Shown: piece by piece, positions 1-8,802 of the stretch | Numbering within the stretch: the stretch's first letter is position 1 | Layout of the letters: each line of letters starts with the position of its first letter | Position numbers and translations under genes: made by a program | The notes under the pieces: model-generated | Databases searched by the model: none | Told to the model about the DNA's origin: nothing | What the model saw: only the letters and a program-made list of their open reading frames with translations | DNA from: a virus | IMG/VR virus record: IMGVR_UViG_3300025120_011683 | Location: 1-31,528 of that record | Length of the DNA: 31,528 bases | Direction: 5' to 3' (one strand)

Positions 1-486
1 CCCCATCACCGTCACTATCTGCGGATTCGTTAGGATCATTGGGAAACGCATCTCCTCCATCCCCGACTCCGTCTCCATCACTATCATCTTGTTCAGATGG
101 ATCGTTAGGGAATGCATCAGATTTGTCGCCTTTACCATCACCATCAGAGTCATCCTGTTCATCAGGGTTGTTAGGGAAGGCATCTGAATTATCTCCTCTT
201 CCATCATAATCTGAATCTTCATATTCGTCAGGATCATCATCAAAAGGATCTTGATTATTCCCTACGCCATCACCGTCAGCATCTGCCCATTCACTTCCAT
301 CATTGGGGAAAGCGTCAGTTTTGTCACCAGTTCCGTCTCCGTCACTATCATCTTGTTCGTTAGGGTCATTAGGGAAAGCATCTTGGTTATCCCCTACACC
401 GTCTCCGTCACTATCGTCGGATTCATTTGGGTCATCAGGGAAAGTATCTGTATTGTCACCTATTCCATCTCCATCAGAATCTACAG
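1..486 (-). repeat. 66-bp tandem repeats encoding TSP3-like calcium-binding motifs
   Basis: Seven complete 22-residue units plus the start of an eighth lie in the frame of the giant gene. Each has the pattern DSDGDGxGDxxDAFPNDPxE followed by two variable residues. The DxDxDG core is the calcium-binding signature of thrombospondin type 3 repeats. Units differ at several positions (for example DADGDG and DSDYDG), so they are diverged rather than freshly duplicated. The array continues past the left edge. A related but irregular unit, DEDGDGVPDGEDAVPNDP, lies separately near 750-800. Confidence 0.85.
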
Positions 487-3400
487 ATTCATTGGCATCA
501 TAAGGAAATTCATCTTCTTTATCTATGACTCCATCTTCGTCAGCATCCTCATCCCGATCTTTTATTCCGTTTCTATTTTCATCAGGATCTGGATAATTTG
601 GATCTCTAATCCACATAGAAGATACCGTGCCAGTAGCAGGATTTCCGTCATAATCGTACGGATCGAATCCTATGAAAATATGCCCTTCCGTAGGAGAATC
701 AGGGTCAGTATCAGTTTTATTGTTATATCTAGGGTCATTAGGCACGGCATCTTCTCCATCAGGTACACCATCTCCATCCTCATCGTTCGTAGGGTCTCCG
801 TCATTGCCTCCACCAAAAGCTCGTTCATACAATCCCTGCCTTGTTACCCCCTTGTAAAATCCCGTTTGAGGTGGGGCATTACCACCTGAACCATCATCAC
901 CTGAACCATCATCACCTGAAGCATCATCTCCCGAAGCATCATCTCCCGAAGCATCATCACCTAAGGAATCATCATCTAAGGAATCATCTCCTGAAGAATC
1001 ATCTCCTGAAGAATCATCACCTGAAGCGTCATCACCTGAAGAAGAATCACCTAAGGCATCATCACCTGAGGGATCATCACCTGAAGCATCATCACCTGAA
1101 GAATCATCTCCTGAAGAATCATCATCTAAGGAATCATCTCCTAAATTAACATCTGGGATAGGGACATTTACATCTATGCCAATTGGAGTTAAATCAATTT
1201 TAGTATCAGACTCTTGATAATCAGCATCATTAGTATTTTCTAATATTATTTCATTTACGGTTTCTTCTGTTGTATTATTTGGGTTAACCTCAACCTTTGG
1301 TGGCAAGGTAACTTCTTCAAAATCTGAAATGTCTACCTCTAAAAAATCATCAGTATCATTTTCGGTTTTCCATTTTTTTTCAGTATCATCCCAATATATG
1401 TCCTGAATCAGGGTCAATGTACCCGAGGGGATTGTATTACCAGTAGAAGGGGAGGTATCACCCGCTCTGTATGACGATACAGGGTAATTTGCTATTTCAT
1501 ATCTCTGAGTTTCTGGATTCCATTTTGCATCATTGATTTTTGGACCTAAGAAGTATTCAACAATAGGAGAGTTTCTTATTGCATCTGGTATGGCATCAGA
1601 ATCATCATACAGCAAAGATCCCGCTATTGCTACCGTATGACCCACAATACTAGTTACTAATCCTGCCCATCCTGCTTGCATTTCTTGTCCTGTAGGTGGT
1701 GATGGTATTGTTGGATCTCCTACATCTACTTGAAGGGTATCATCAGGAGTACCAAGGTTAAAACCATCATCACCGAAATTATCATCAATAATAGTCCCAG
1801 AATCTTCTTCGACTGGAGTTCCAAAATCTAAATCATTGCTCTCATCAAATGGTATACCCTCGTACTCACTTCCGTAATCTAATACCCGTTCTCCCTCATC
1901 TTCTCGGTTGTTTTGATTCTTATCAATATAAGCGTAATCTCCACCTTCATCACCTACGACAACATAATTAGGCAAAGAACCAGCATCATATGTAAAGTCA
2001 TCATTAACCTCTACATTTGAAAATGCACCTTCATTGTATTCGCCTGTATAGGGAATATCAGTTTTATAACTTCTAACAATTCCTGAAATTTGTTCATCCG
2101 ATACATCAACATAATCCAATTTGACCCTATCCATTGTATCGCCACTAATCACAAATCCTCCGCCTACATCTATATTACCATTCGCATCTTGGAAGGATGA
2201 TAGCATTGCATATGCTTCTGTATCTGTTATGCCATCTGTTATGCCTACTCCAAAATTGTTTCTAAGCAATGAATCTATTTTAGATAGACCATAATCTTCA
2301 AGTGATTGACCATTTAAAGTTTGCATTAGACTGGTCAATCCTTGTTCTTCTGGGTCACGAAGGAAATCGTCAAATAAATTCCTTATTGGATTTATATCAT
2401 TTGCATCTTCAAGATTAGCGGGATCTATTCCTTTTCTCTCTAGGTAGTTATACCAATCGGAAGCATTCTTAGGTCCTAAAATATTTCCTATTTCACCAAT
2501 TATATCAGATGGGAATTTGTATTGTCCAGTATTTGGATTTATTCCTATAGCCTCTCCGCCAGATAATAATTGGTCTGATAAAAATTGACTAATTACGGGA
2601 GATATTAATCTCTGCATTCCAGCACCAGCACTTTGGATTGCATTTTTAAATGGTTCTATTAATGCCCCTAATCCGCTCTTTTCTTGCTTGGGCGATGTTT
2701 TATATTGTTCTGCATACTCGTCAAATACTCCTTCGTCAATATACCCTTGTATCTGATCATATGTTGCTCCAGATGTGAATTGATCAAATAAAGATTCAAA
2801 TATATTTTCACCCCCTTGAGCCTTACCTAGGTTGTCTGGAGTTAAAGCAACTACAGCTTGATTGGGGTCTATGAATGGAGCTAGCCAAGCTGTTTTATCT
2901 GCTAAATTAGAAAACCAAGATTCTCCTGTTTCTGGATTTGTTGTAGCTTTATCTATGAATCCTGCTAATGCACCTACTACATTTATATTAGGAAGATTGA
3001 TTGCAACATCTGTATTACTTCCTGTCATATCTCCTATTGTATTGACAATGGCATTTAGCCCTTTCTCGAATGTATTTATAAGGAAATTAGCTCCATACTC
3101 CATTGCTAATGCCTGAGCACCTCCACTACCTTGTGTAACTGCATCGAATATCATAGCACCTAATCCAGCAGAATTATTCTTTTCCATATCTGCTGTGATA
3201 ACATTATCACCACCTAGGTCTATTTCTTTAAATTTATTAACAATTTCTTCAGCTTTTTCTTGACCAAAATTGGGGTTGAACAAATAGTCATTTAATAATA
3301 CATTACTTCCTTGTCCTTCGGGAGTTGTAAACTCTCCACGATATTCATCTGATCTGACATAATCCTGTAAGACCTTGTCTAAATCTACAATTGTCTTATC

Positions 3401-4342
3401 TATTCCTTCTACAATAACTTTAAGACCAGCATCATACTCTTCGTCAGTCATAAATCCCCTAAATCTGCGGATTCTATTTTTATTCTCGTAGGCTCTTTTT
3501 TCTGCAAATCGATCATTGAGATTCTTTTTAAAACCGTCTAATTTTTGTTTTCTAGTATAAAAGATTGGGTGAGTAGGACTATTAGGATCGAGGTCGCTAG
3601 CAGGAGTCGCATCAAAAACCTCTAAGAAATCTAATAACTCTTCTTTTAAATATTCATTTGTAAAAGAATCATCAATTATAGCTTCGTCAATATCATGAGC
3701 CAACAATAGATTATTCCATCTATCCATTTCATTTATATCATCTTGATTAATGAAAGATTGACTATCGGCAGTAACTTCAAAATCGTCAGCAATATAACTA
3801 GCCATATCTTCGCCACTTCTCCAAGCGTCAACCATATCTTCAGTTATTGCTGACGAATCAGGTGGCTCTATGCCTTCCCCCTCCAGATAGTCTTGATCTA
3901 AATATTCTCTTGTAAAAACATTTCCTGTTTCATTGTATTCATCTATCGCCTCCTGACCACCTATAGAATACAGTACGGCATCGGGGTCATATCCACCTAG
4001 GGTTAACTCATCGGAAAAATCTGCATCGAAATCAAATCCTCCATCAGGATCATAATCTTCAAGGATACCATACATATCATTGAGTTCGTCAAAGTCTAAG
4101 TCAAAATTTGTATAATCATTACTGCCTTGATTGAATGGATCATAGGTCATTATATCATCGATATAACTATCAAAGTCGAAATATACATCATATCCCTCTT
4201 CAACATAACCTCCTTGGTTTTGGTAATCGCTTAGACTTCCTCCCCCAGGGGAATCTATATGAAGTATAAACCTATTCTTAACTAGGTAGTTAAAAATAAG
4301 TCTATCTAATTTATATCCTAGACTTTTTAGGATTTTAAACAT
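1..4342 (-). CDS. Giant virion-associated protein with C-terminal acidic and TSP3-like repeats (3' end outside window)
   Basis: From the ATG at 4342 the frame stays open for about 1,447 codons and leaves the window at position 1 without a stop. The ATG shares one base with the TAA of the upstream fibre-like gene (TAATG). Residues 1-20 are basic and amphipathic. Residues 30-310 are very acidic and rich in Asp and Tyr. A long mixed helical part follows, with one hydrophobic stretch near residues 890-911 that could insert in a membrane. Residues 1068-1154 are tandem SGDD-type pentapeptides. From about residue 1286 to the edge run 22-residue DSDGDG repeats like thrombospondin type 3 calcium-binding repeats. 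The position after tail genes suggests a tail, adhesin or ejected protein. I do not recognise the main body as a named family, so the function is inferred from context and repeats only. Confidence 0.75.
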   Translation of the reverse strand, partial: MFKILKSLGYKLDRLIFNYLVKNRFILHIDSPGGGSLSDYQNQGGYVEEGYDVYFDFDSYIDDIMTYDPFNQGSNDYTNFDLDFDELNDMYGILEDYDPDGGFDFDADFSDELTLGGYDPDAVLYSIGGQEAIDEYNETGNVFTREYLDQDYLEGEGIEPPDSSAITEDMVDAWRSGEDMASYIADDFEVTADSQSFINQDDINEMDRWNNLLLAHDIDEAIIDDSFTNEYLKEELLDFLEVFDATPASDLDPNSPTHPIFYTRKQKLDGFKKNLNDRFAEKRAYENKNRIRRFRGFMTDEEYDAGLKVIVEGIDKTIVDLDKVLQDYVRSDEYRGEFTTPEGQGSNVLLNDYLFNPNFGQEKAEEIVNKFKEIDLGGDNVITADMEKNNSAGLGAMIFDAVTQGSGGAQALAMEYGANFLINTFEKGLNAIVNTIGDMTGSNTDVAINLPNINVVGALAGFIDKATTNPETGESWFSNLADKTAWLAPFIDPNQAVVALTPDNLGKAQGGENIFESLFDQFTSGATYDQIQGYIDEGVFDEYAEQYKTSPKQEKSGLGALIEPFKNAIQSAGAGMQRLISPVISQFLSDQLLSGGEAIGINPNTGQYKFPSDIIGEIGNILGPKNASDWYNYLERKGIDPANLEDANDINPIRNLFDDFLRDPEEQGLTSLMQTLNGQSLEDYGLSKIDSLLRNNFGVGITDGITDTEAYAMLSSFQDANGNIDVGGGFVISGDTMDRVKLDYVDVSDEQISGIVRSYKTDIPYTGEYNEGAFSNVEVNDDFTYDAGSLPNYVVVGDEGGDYAYIDKNQNNREDEGERVLDYGSEYEGIPFDESNDLDFGTPVEEDSGTIIDDNFGDDGFNLGTPDDTLQVDVGDPTIPSPPTGQEMQAGWAGLVTSIVGHTVAIAGSLLYDDSDAIPDAIRNSPIVEYFLGPKINDAKWNPETQRYEIANYPVSSYRAGDTSPSTGNTIPSGTLTLIQDIYWDDTEKKWKTENDTDDFLEVDISDFEEVTLPPKVEVNPNNTTEETVNEIILENTNDADYQESDTKIDLTPIGIDVNVPIPDVNLGDDSLDDDSSGDDSSGDDASGDDPSGDDALGDSSSGDDASGDDSSGDDSSGDDSLDDDSLGDDASGDDASGDDASGDDGSGDDGSGGNAPPQTGFYKGVTRQGLYERAFGGGNDGDPTNDEDGDGVPDGEDAVPNDPRYNNKTDTDPDSPTEGHIFIGFDPYDYDGNPATGTVSSMWIRDPNYPDPDENRNGIKDRDEDADEDGVIDKEDEFPYDANESVDSDGDGIGDNTDTFPDDPNESDDSDGDGVGDNQDAFPNDPNEQDDSDGDGTGDKTDAFPNDGSEWADADGDGVGNNQDPFDDDPDEYEDSDYDGRGDNSDAFPNNPDEQDDSDGDGKGDKSDAFPNDPSEQDDSDGDGVGDGGDAFPNDPNESADSDGDG
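880..1141 (-). repeat. 15-bp tandem repeats encoding SGDD pentapeptides
   Basis: About 17 copies of a 15-bp unit encode pentapeptides such as SSGDD, ASGDD and SLGDD, with one DALGDS variant. The result is a stretch of almost pure Asp, Ser and Gly, highly acidic and surely disordered. It separates the body of the giant protein from the TSP3-like repeats, so a flexible linker or stalk is the simplest reading. The unit count can change by slippage and could also be misassembled from short reads. Confidence 0.85.
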
Positions 4343-5121
4343 TATCGACCGAATACAGTATAATGTATAAATGTAGCACCCGCTGTATGGTTTACTACTA
4401 ATTCTGCTAATGTTAAATTATTAATATATGCAACATTGCCTGCACTAAAAGAACCAGTTTTTTCAAATGATACAAGTGCTCCATAAACAGCATTTCCAAA
4501 ATCCGAACTAACTGCAGAAAAATCTATAGTTGTTGATGTATCACTACCACTACTTGGTGCTATAGCTCCAGACTTTACAACTAAACCATTTGGCAATAAA
4601 CAAGTTTCGTGCCTTGCTCCATTTCCATCAGCAGACCCTCCTGTCACAGCAGAAGGAGTAAAACCTGCTAGTTTAACTGCATCTGAGTCCACATATGCTT
4701 TGATTGATTGTTGTGTAGCACCTCTGGCGTTAGATCCACCAGCAGTATTATCATTATCAAGCATATCATCATTATCGAATAATGCACCATTTGCTCCAGA
4801 TGCACCTATCACCAATAATGTTTCTGATACATTAGCGGGGTCAGTTCCGCTTAAATTTGCTAACATCTTTCCATCATTCACTTGCTCTATTTTAGCTAGT
4901 GTAACATTATTGTTAATGATATTATCAGTATCAATAGTTCCATTTCCAATATTAGCACCCTGTACTACGCCTACGCTCAATACACCAGATCCACTAACTG
5001 TCATGGTTGATCCATCAACCGAGTCTGATGCTATTGATGCACCACCTATAATATTAGTTAATGTCGTTGCAGTAACTTGATCTCCGCTACTGAAAGTTTG
5101 TGTTGTTGATAATTTAGCCAT
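4342..5121 (-). CDS. Tail fibre-like structural protein
   Basis: This 259-aa protein is rich in Gly, Ser, Thr and Asn, with short beta-type repeats (ASDSVDGSTMTVSGSGVL) in its N-terminal half. Near residues 138-148 it has TQQSIKAYVDS, a motif that often ends the shaft of phage fibres just before a receptor-facing domain. The C-terminal 100 residues look like a compact beta domain (NAVYGALVSFEKTGSF). Its start overlaps the stop of the tail nozzle-like gene by one base, and its stop overlaps the giant repeat gene. Host recognition is the likely job. The fibre call rests on composition, motif and place; the receptor is unknown. Confidence 0.6.
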   Translation of the reverse strand: MAKLSTTQTFSSGDQVTATTLTNIIGGASIASDSVDGSTMTVSGSGVLSVGVVQGANIGNGTIDTDNIINNNVTLAKIEQVNDGKMLANLSGTDPANVSETLLVIGASGANGALFDNDDMLDNDNTAGGSNARGATQQSIKAYVDSDAVKLAGFTPSAVTGGSADGNGARHETCLLPNGLVVKSGAIAPSSGSDTSTTIDFSAVSSDFGNAVYGALVSFEKTGSFSAGNVAYINNLTLAELVVNHTAGATFIHYTVFGR

Positions 5122-7388
5122 TATATTGCGGATTCTGTTGATTTAAATGTTGATGCTCCTGAAGCTTTAATAATTTTAATTTTAGGTCTTCCTGTAGTTG
5201 GTGTTATTACAAATTGAAATCCATATCCTCTGAGGTTTCCTATTCGTCCACGAATTGATATATCCTCGCCTGATGGCAGAAACTCATTGTTATTAAAACC
5301 TTTTAAAGACCCTAGTGTTTTTGTATTATCTAAATTTTCAGTAATGCCTTGTATTGTAAAGTTTGATGACAACTCATCTGATGATTGGCATTGTATTTCA
5401 AATGAGTTCCACTTCTTCCTATCTATTGTACCAGCATTGTAAAGCCTTGTAGTAATTTGGCTATCAATAGAAACTCGCTGGACATCCTGACCGACTTGAC
5501 TTATTATCAAATCAACATCATTTGTAGATCCTTCGAGTTGATGAACTCCGCCTAATGAGTTTACTACATATACTGCTCTATCAGATCCTTCACCTGCTAC
5601 TATCATATTTTGTATTTCAAAATCTATAGCATTGCCTGTTGTGGATACATTCCCAAAGGTATCAACAGATTCCCATTGTTTATTTAAAAAGTTATATACT
5701 AATAATGCATTATTCCCAGTTGCAGTAACGGAATTTCCATCAATATCTGTATAATTTAAAGGAACAGCAATATAGTATCTATTATTGAAATATACCGCTA
5801 CCGACTTATCCCATAATGATTTATTTATATTTTCTATAGTTTCATTTATAGATTCTGACAATGGAACTTCATTTCCTCTAAGATTATATAAATCTTGGAA
5901 GGATGCACCATAGATGCCATTATCGGAAAGAAATATAACATTATTTCCAACTTGGACTACAGACTTTCTTGATACCAATCCTAGTTCGGATGTTATTAAT
6001 TCCCTTTTAGTTCCCGTAAAGTTTACTGAGTTTATGCCTGTTAGTGCATGGATAGATTTACGATTAAATAATAATAGTTGGTCTTCCGCAAATGAGAACA
6101 TTCCTACTAGACTATCATTTACTCCACTTTCTGTAGTTGAAAGTTTAGAAAATGGTCTATCGAATTTATCGGGTCTTTTGGTAGATGATACGACTATTTG
6201 ATCATCTATATTCCTAGCGGTAAAACTATCATCTGAAGCATCAACTTCATAATCAAATGGGCATACAAGCCTAAAGCTATGTGCTACCGCATATGGTGGT
6301 GCAGGCATATGTATATATCCACCACCTACTGACACTCTTGACATAACCTTTATTGCTACACCATTTCCCGCTCCAGCAGTTCCAACATTTAACGCTTCAG
6401 CAAAAAAAGAAAAATTAGTATCTGATACTTCAGCTACTGAGTATACTTCTTCATCTGATAATGATGTTCCTCCTTTATCGACTATAATTACTTCATCTCC
6501 TACTTGTAGTGGTGCATTAGCTGAAGCATTAGCAATAGTAATGGTAACCTTTCCATCTATAATTGTGCAATCATTTGTGACTGACTTTAATTTAGGTTGA
6601 GTAAAAGTTCCCGATTCGACTTTTTCGAATGTCGGTGTAGATGCTAAATTTCCATCAAACTCTAGTGCAGTTAATCCATCTCTAAATATGAATACTCGAT
6701 CAAATGCTTGTATAAGATCTACGCTAGATGATATTTGAACTCCCGCTGGGTATGTTATTTCCGTTGATGATTGATCGGATAGTTTAATAGCAAACGCTTT
6801 TGTATTTCCCGCTAGTATGATATATTCTTCTCCATTGTTATATGGATCTGAAAAATTGCAAGACCCATGCACTTGGGTAACCAACGCATCTTGTAAGAAT
6901 GGAGCACCTATAGTACAAGCACCTGTAGCAGTTCCTCCTAGCCCAGATAGACCCGTAACCTTAAATACCTCACTACTTACATCGGTAAAAGTACCCCTAT
7001 AATTACCTTGAGTAAATCCAGTAATCCCAGCAGGAACAGTAATGCCCACTAAATCGGAACTACTAAAACCCCATTGTGTGCTTTTAGTAAAAAGTAGTTC
7101 AGTTGTTGATGAGCCTCTGAAAACAGAGGTGGTACTTTCGTTGCTATAGACTCTAAATGGCAATGTAAGTGCCGAACTAGAATCTAATACTAGAGGGGCT
7201 TTGGTTAAGGTTACACCCTTTCTTGACTGTGCAACTCCCTCTAGGTCAAATCTAAAATTATTAGAACCTACCAGTATTCCAGAATTTAAAGAATCTGCCT
7301 TTAGCCTATTGTTGAATCCCATAAAGGATGTATCGAATACATCCAATAATTTATCATCAAACTCTCCATATCCATCATACCTAGACAT
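5121..7388 (-). CDS. Tail nozzle/hub-like structural protein
   Basis: This 755-aa protein is mostly short beta segments. It contains the stretch ELGLVSRKSVVQVGNNVIFL followed by SDNGIYG, near residues 467-493, a pattern typical of beta-propeller tail nozzle proteins of podoviruses (T7 gp12-like or P22 gp10-like). Another propeller-like segment is LLLFNRKSIHALTGI just before it. It sits downstream of the head-tail adaptor genes and directly before a fibre-like gene, where nozzle proteins are usual. It would form the distal tail tube and carry the fibres. The family assignment is from remembered pattern and gene order; a structure-based search is needed to decide between the T7 and P22 types. 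Confidence 0.55.
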   Translation of the reverse strand: MSRYDGYGEFDDKLLDVFDTSFMGFNNRLKADSLNSGILVGSNNFRFDLEGVAQSRKGVTLTKAPLVLDSSSALTLPFRVYSNESTTSVFRGSSTTELLFTKSTQWGFSSSDLVGITVPAGITGFTQGNYRGTFTDVSSEVFKVTGLSGLGGTATGACTIGAPFLQDALVTQVHGSCNFSDPYNNGEEYIILAGNTKAFAIKLSDQSSTEITYPAGVQISSSVDLIQAFDRVFIFRDGLTALEFDGNLASTPTFEKVESGTFTQPKLKSVTNDCTIIDGKVTITIANASANAPLQVGDEVIIVDKGGTSLSDEEVYSVAEVSDTNFSFFAEALNVGTAGAGNGVAIKVMSRVSVGGGYIHMPAPPYAVAHSFRLVCPFDYEVDASDDSFTARNIDDQIVVSSTKRPDKFDRPFSKLSTTESGVNDSLVGMFSFAEDQLLLFNRKSIHALTGINSVNFTGTKRELITSELGLVSRKSVVQVGNNVIFLSDNGIYGASFQDLYNLRGNEVPLSESINETIENINKSLWDKSVAVYFNNRYYIAVPLNYTDIDGNSVTATGNNALLVYNFLNKQWESVDTFGNVSTTGNAIDFEIQNMIVAGEGSDRAVYVVNSLGGVHQLEGSTNDVDLIISQVGQDVQRVSIDSQITTRLYNAGTIDRKKWNSFEIQCQSSDELSSNFTIQGITENLDNTKTLGSLKGFNNNEFLPSGEDISIRGRIGNLRGYGFQFVITPTTGRPKIKIIKASGASTFKSTESAI

Positions 7389-7637
7389 TTAACAATTCCA
7401 TGCCTTTCTAGACCAATAATTAGCAGAGAGTTTACCCTTGCCTCCTTTTATTCCACCACTTCTAGCACAATAACTTTTCTTAGCATCAGGGTTAGATTTC
7501 TTAATACTCATATTAGCATCACCGAATCTTATAATTTTTTCTTCACCTCCTGAGCAAGCTTTAACTACAGACTTCTTGCCACCTTGGACATCTCGCCTAG
7601 GTGCATTGCATTTCATCTTGTCTTTATTTATGCTCAT
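7389..7637 (-). CDS. Small basic conserved phage protein (KCNAPRR family)
   Basis: This 82-aa, Lys/Arg-rich protein has an N-terminal KCNAPRR motif, a central IIRFGDANMSIKKSNPDAKK segment, and a C-terminal KLSANYWSRKAWNC. Proteins of this plan (nucleic-acid-like charge, RFGD motif, aromatic YWS..W end) recur in many podovirus and marine phage genomes beside tail genes, but I know no proven function. Four cysteines (K-C near 9, A-C near 28, Y-C near 57, N-C at the end) could bind metal or form disulfides. It ends just before the ATG of the nozzle-like gene. Confidence 0.7.
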   Translation of the reverse strand: MSINKDKMKCNAPRRDVQGGKKSVVKACSGGEEKIIRFGDANMSIKKSNPDAKKSYCARSGGIKGGKGKLSANYWSRKAWNC

Positions 7638-7643
7638 TGCTTA

Positions 7644-7814
7644 TTAAGCCTTAGCTTTAGCCTTAGCTGTTTTAGATAAGTCGCTTAGGTGATATAGTTT
7701 CCTAGACGATTTAGTGTGTGTTTTGCCAGAATGGACACTACCGTTGGTCATTTTGTGCATACCACCAGTGTGTTTTGTTCCATCTCGAAAATAGTGTTTT
7801 ACCCCTTTAGCCAT
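7644..7814 (-). CDS. Tiny basic phage protein (VKHYFRDGTKH family)
   Basis: The protein is 56 aa: a start MAKGVKHYFRDGTKHTGGMH, then a HSGKTHTKSS segment, a LYHLSDLSK segment and a KAKAKA tail. It is strongly basic and His-rich. Similar small proteins are common in phage structural operons, so it is likely real although short. Its ATG overlaps the TAA of the preceding tiny gene (TAATG), which points to translational coupling. No function is known to me. Confidence 0.7.
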   Translation of the reverse strand: MAKGVKHYFRDGTKHTGGMHKMTNGSVHSGKTHTKSSRKLYHLSDLSKTAKAKAKA

Positions 7815-7939
7815 TACTTTTTCTTTTTGGGAAATCCAGCCTTCATGTTTGCATAGGCTTTAGGTGAAATGGTAGATTTCTTTTTTGATCTAGATTTACC
7901 AGCACTTCTTCTCTTATTTATATTTTCATATAGACTCAT
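7814..7939 (-). CDS. Tiny basic phage protein (MSLYENINKR family)
   Basis: This 41-aa protein begins MSLYENINKRRSAGKSRSKK and ends MKAGFPKKKK. I recognise the MSLYENI...KAGKSRSKK...MKAGFP pattern as one that recurs in marine and other podovirus-like genomes within the same small-gene cluster. The stop and the next ATG share one base. It carries almost no acidic residues, so DNA, RNA or capsid-interior binding is possible, but this is inference. Confidence 0.7.
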   Translation of the reverse strand: MSLYENINKRRSAGKSRSKKKSTISPKAYANMKAGFPKKKK

Positions 7940-7941
7940 AA

Positions 7942-8025
7942 TTAAGCTTTCTTTCTTTTAGTATTAATAACATTGGGTCTTTCTTTTATACCCATACACT
8001 TTGTACAACAGTTACTGCTGTGCAT
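7942..8025 (-). CDS. Tiny Cys-rich basic ORF, 27 aa
   Basis: The frame MHSSNCCTKCMGIKERPNVI ends with a basic tail and fits exactly between its neighbours: its ATG overlaps the TAA of the upstream tiny gene and its stop lies 2 bases before the next ATG. It has a CCxxC cluster that could hold a metal. A second in-frame Met at residue 11 would give a 17-aa product. Length makes it uncertain, but the perfect tiling argues for translation. Confidence 0.45.
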   Translation of the reverse strand: MHSSNCCTKCMGIKERPNVINTKRKKA

Positions 8026-8162
8026 TACATCAATCCTCTACGCATATTGGATCTTTGCCTTGCTTGTCTTTCGATAGAAGAAACGGGCATTCTCCCTTTA
8101 GGAACTACCCTAGGTCTAGGTCTTCTTCCAGACATATTAACATTGGGTTTCATATTTCTCAT
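8025..8162 (-). CDS. Tiny Arg/Pro-rich basic ORF, 45 aa
   Basis: The product starts MRNMKPNVNMSGRRPRPRVV and ends RRGLM, with 11 Arg. An AAAGGG lies about 6 bases before the ATG and can serve as ribosome-binding site. The ATG overlaps the TGA of the upstream gene and the stop overlaps the next ATG. It is one of five consecutive tiny basic genes. No known function. Confidence 0.55.
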   Translation of the reverse strand: MRNMKPNVNMSGRRPRPRVVPKGRMPVSSIERQARQRSNMRRGLM

Positions 8163-8245
8163 TTTTTACCCTTTTTCATTGCCCGTCCTTTAGTCTTAGA
8201 TGGTCTTCCGACTTTACTTCCGTATGTTCCTTTTCCTTGTGGCAT
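8159..8245 (-). CDS. Tiny basic phage protein (MPQGKGTYGSKVGRP family)
   Basis: The 28-aa product is MPQGKGTYGSKVGRPSKTKG followed by RAMKKGKK. The MPxGKGTYGSKVGRP start is a pattern I have met in many phage structural operons. A longer frame reaching back to 8368 exists but its extra part overlaps the membrane protein gene and looks unrelated, so I take the ATG at 8245, which is preceded by the AATATTATG context shared with the capsid genes. Function unknown. Confidence 0.65.
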   Translation of the reverse strand: MPQGKGTYGSKVGRPSKTKGRAMKKGKK

Positions 8246-8262
8246 AATATTATATTTGTTTA

Positions 8263-8652
8263 TTAGTTTATTTGTGATGATCCAAAGTAGAATCCTACGA
8301 TGGCTGAAAGTGTATTCCTTACTTCGCTTAATACGACATATCCAGAAAGGGTTTCCCATGTTGACCATTCAAAGAATAAAAAAGATTTATTTTCTAATAT
8401 TGTTAATCCTTCTTCATTGAATGCCATCATTAAAGGAACTATAACCAATGCAAATAATATTGTTATAACTATAGTTCTCCTAACAAATACTCCACCTACT
8501 CTAGCTGATGCTTTATCCGCACTAGAATCAGCCATATTTTGTTTTTCTAGCATAGACTGTACAGCCTTGCCCTGTGCATCTACCAAAGTGCCTATAAGCT
8601 TAAATATAAAGCCCATAAGACTGCCCATTGCAAGTGATTGTATTTCGTTCAT
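8263..8652 (-). CDS. Membrane protein, candidate holin of the three-TM type
   Basis: The protein has 129 aa. Residues 8-25 (MGSLMGFIFKLIGTLVDA) are moderately hydrophobic, residues 59-78 (RTIVITILFALVIVPLMMAF) are a clear membrane helix, and residues 98-124 (WETLSGYVVLSEVRNTLSAI then VGFYFGS) form a third. The ending IVGFYFGSSQ resembles the close of the GTA-type 3-TM holin family (PF11351). It overlaps by 4 bases a second, smaller membrane protein gene, giving a holin-like pair in the late operon. No endolysin is seen in the window, so lysis is likely but unproven; a virion membrane protein is the alternative. Confidence 0.5.
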   Translation of the reverse strand: MNEIQSLAMGSLMGFIFKLIGTLVDAQGKAVQSMLEKQNMADSSADKASARVGGVFVRRTIVITILFALVIVPLMMAFNEEGLTILENKSFLFFEWSTWETLSGYVVLSEVRNTLSAIVGFYFGSSQIN

Positions 8653-8798
8653 TTTAGTATTTTATATATAGCTATTGCTGTATGCACAATTGTCATAATT
8701 GAAGCAATGCCTGCTAAAAATAAACTTATATCCATCAGTCCCCAAGATGCTAATACTCCCATAAATGATATTCCTAATCTGTCTATTAAACCGTCCAT
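8649..8798 (-). CDS. Small two-helix membrane protein, 49 aa
   Basis: The product starts MDGLIDRLGISFMGVLASWG and continues with LMDISLFLAGIASIMTIVHT and a short end. Two hydrophobic stretches (about 8-20 and 23-45) suggest a small integral membrane protein. Its TGA overlaps the ATG of the 129-aa membrane protein, so the two are probably translated together. Candidates are holin, antiholin or spanin-like helper; sequence alone does not choose. Confidence 0.6.
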   Translation of the reverse strand: MDGLIDRLGISFMGVLASWGLMDISLFLAGIASIMTIVHTAIAIYKILK

Positions 8799-8802
8799 TG
8801 TG

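Noticed and set aside
1-500. CRISPR-like periodic repeats
   Set aside because: The 66-bp period is in-frame coding for a calcium-binding repeat; there are no unique spacers and no cas genes.
251-1149. Rightward open frames over the left repeats
   Set aside because: They are low-complexity mirror frames of the leftward SGDD and DSDGDG repeats (Ile/Ser- and His/Leu-rich), with no start signal; the leftward frame is open across the whole 4.3 kb.
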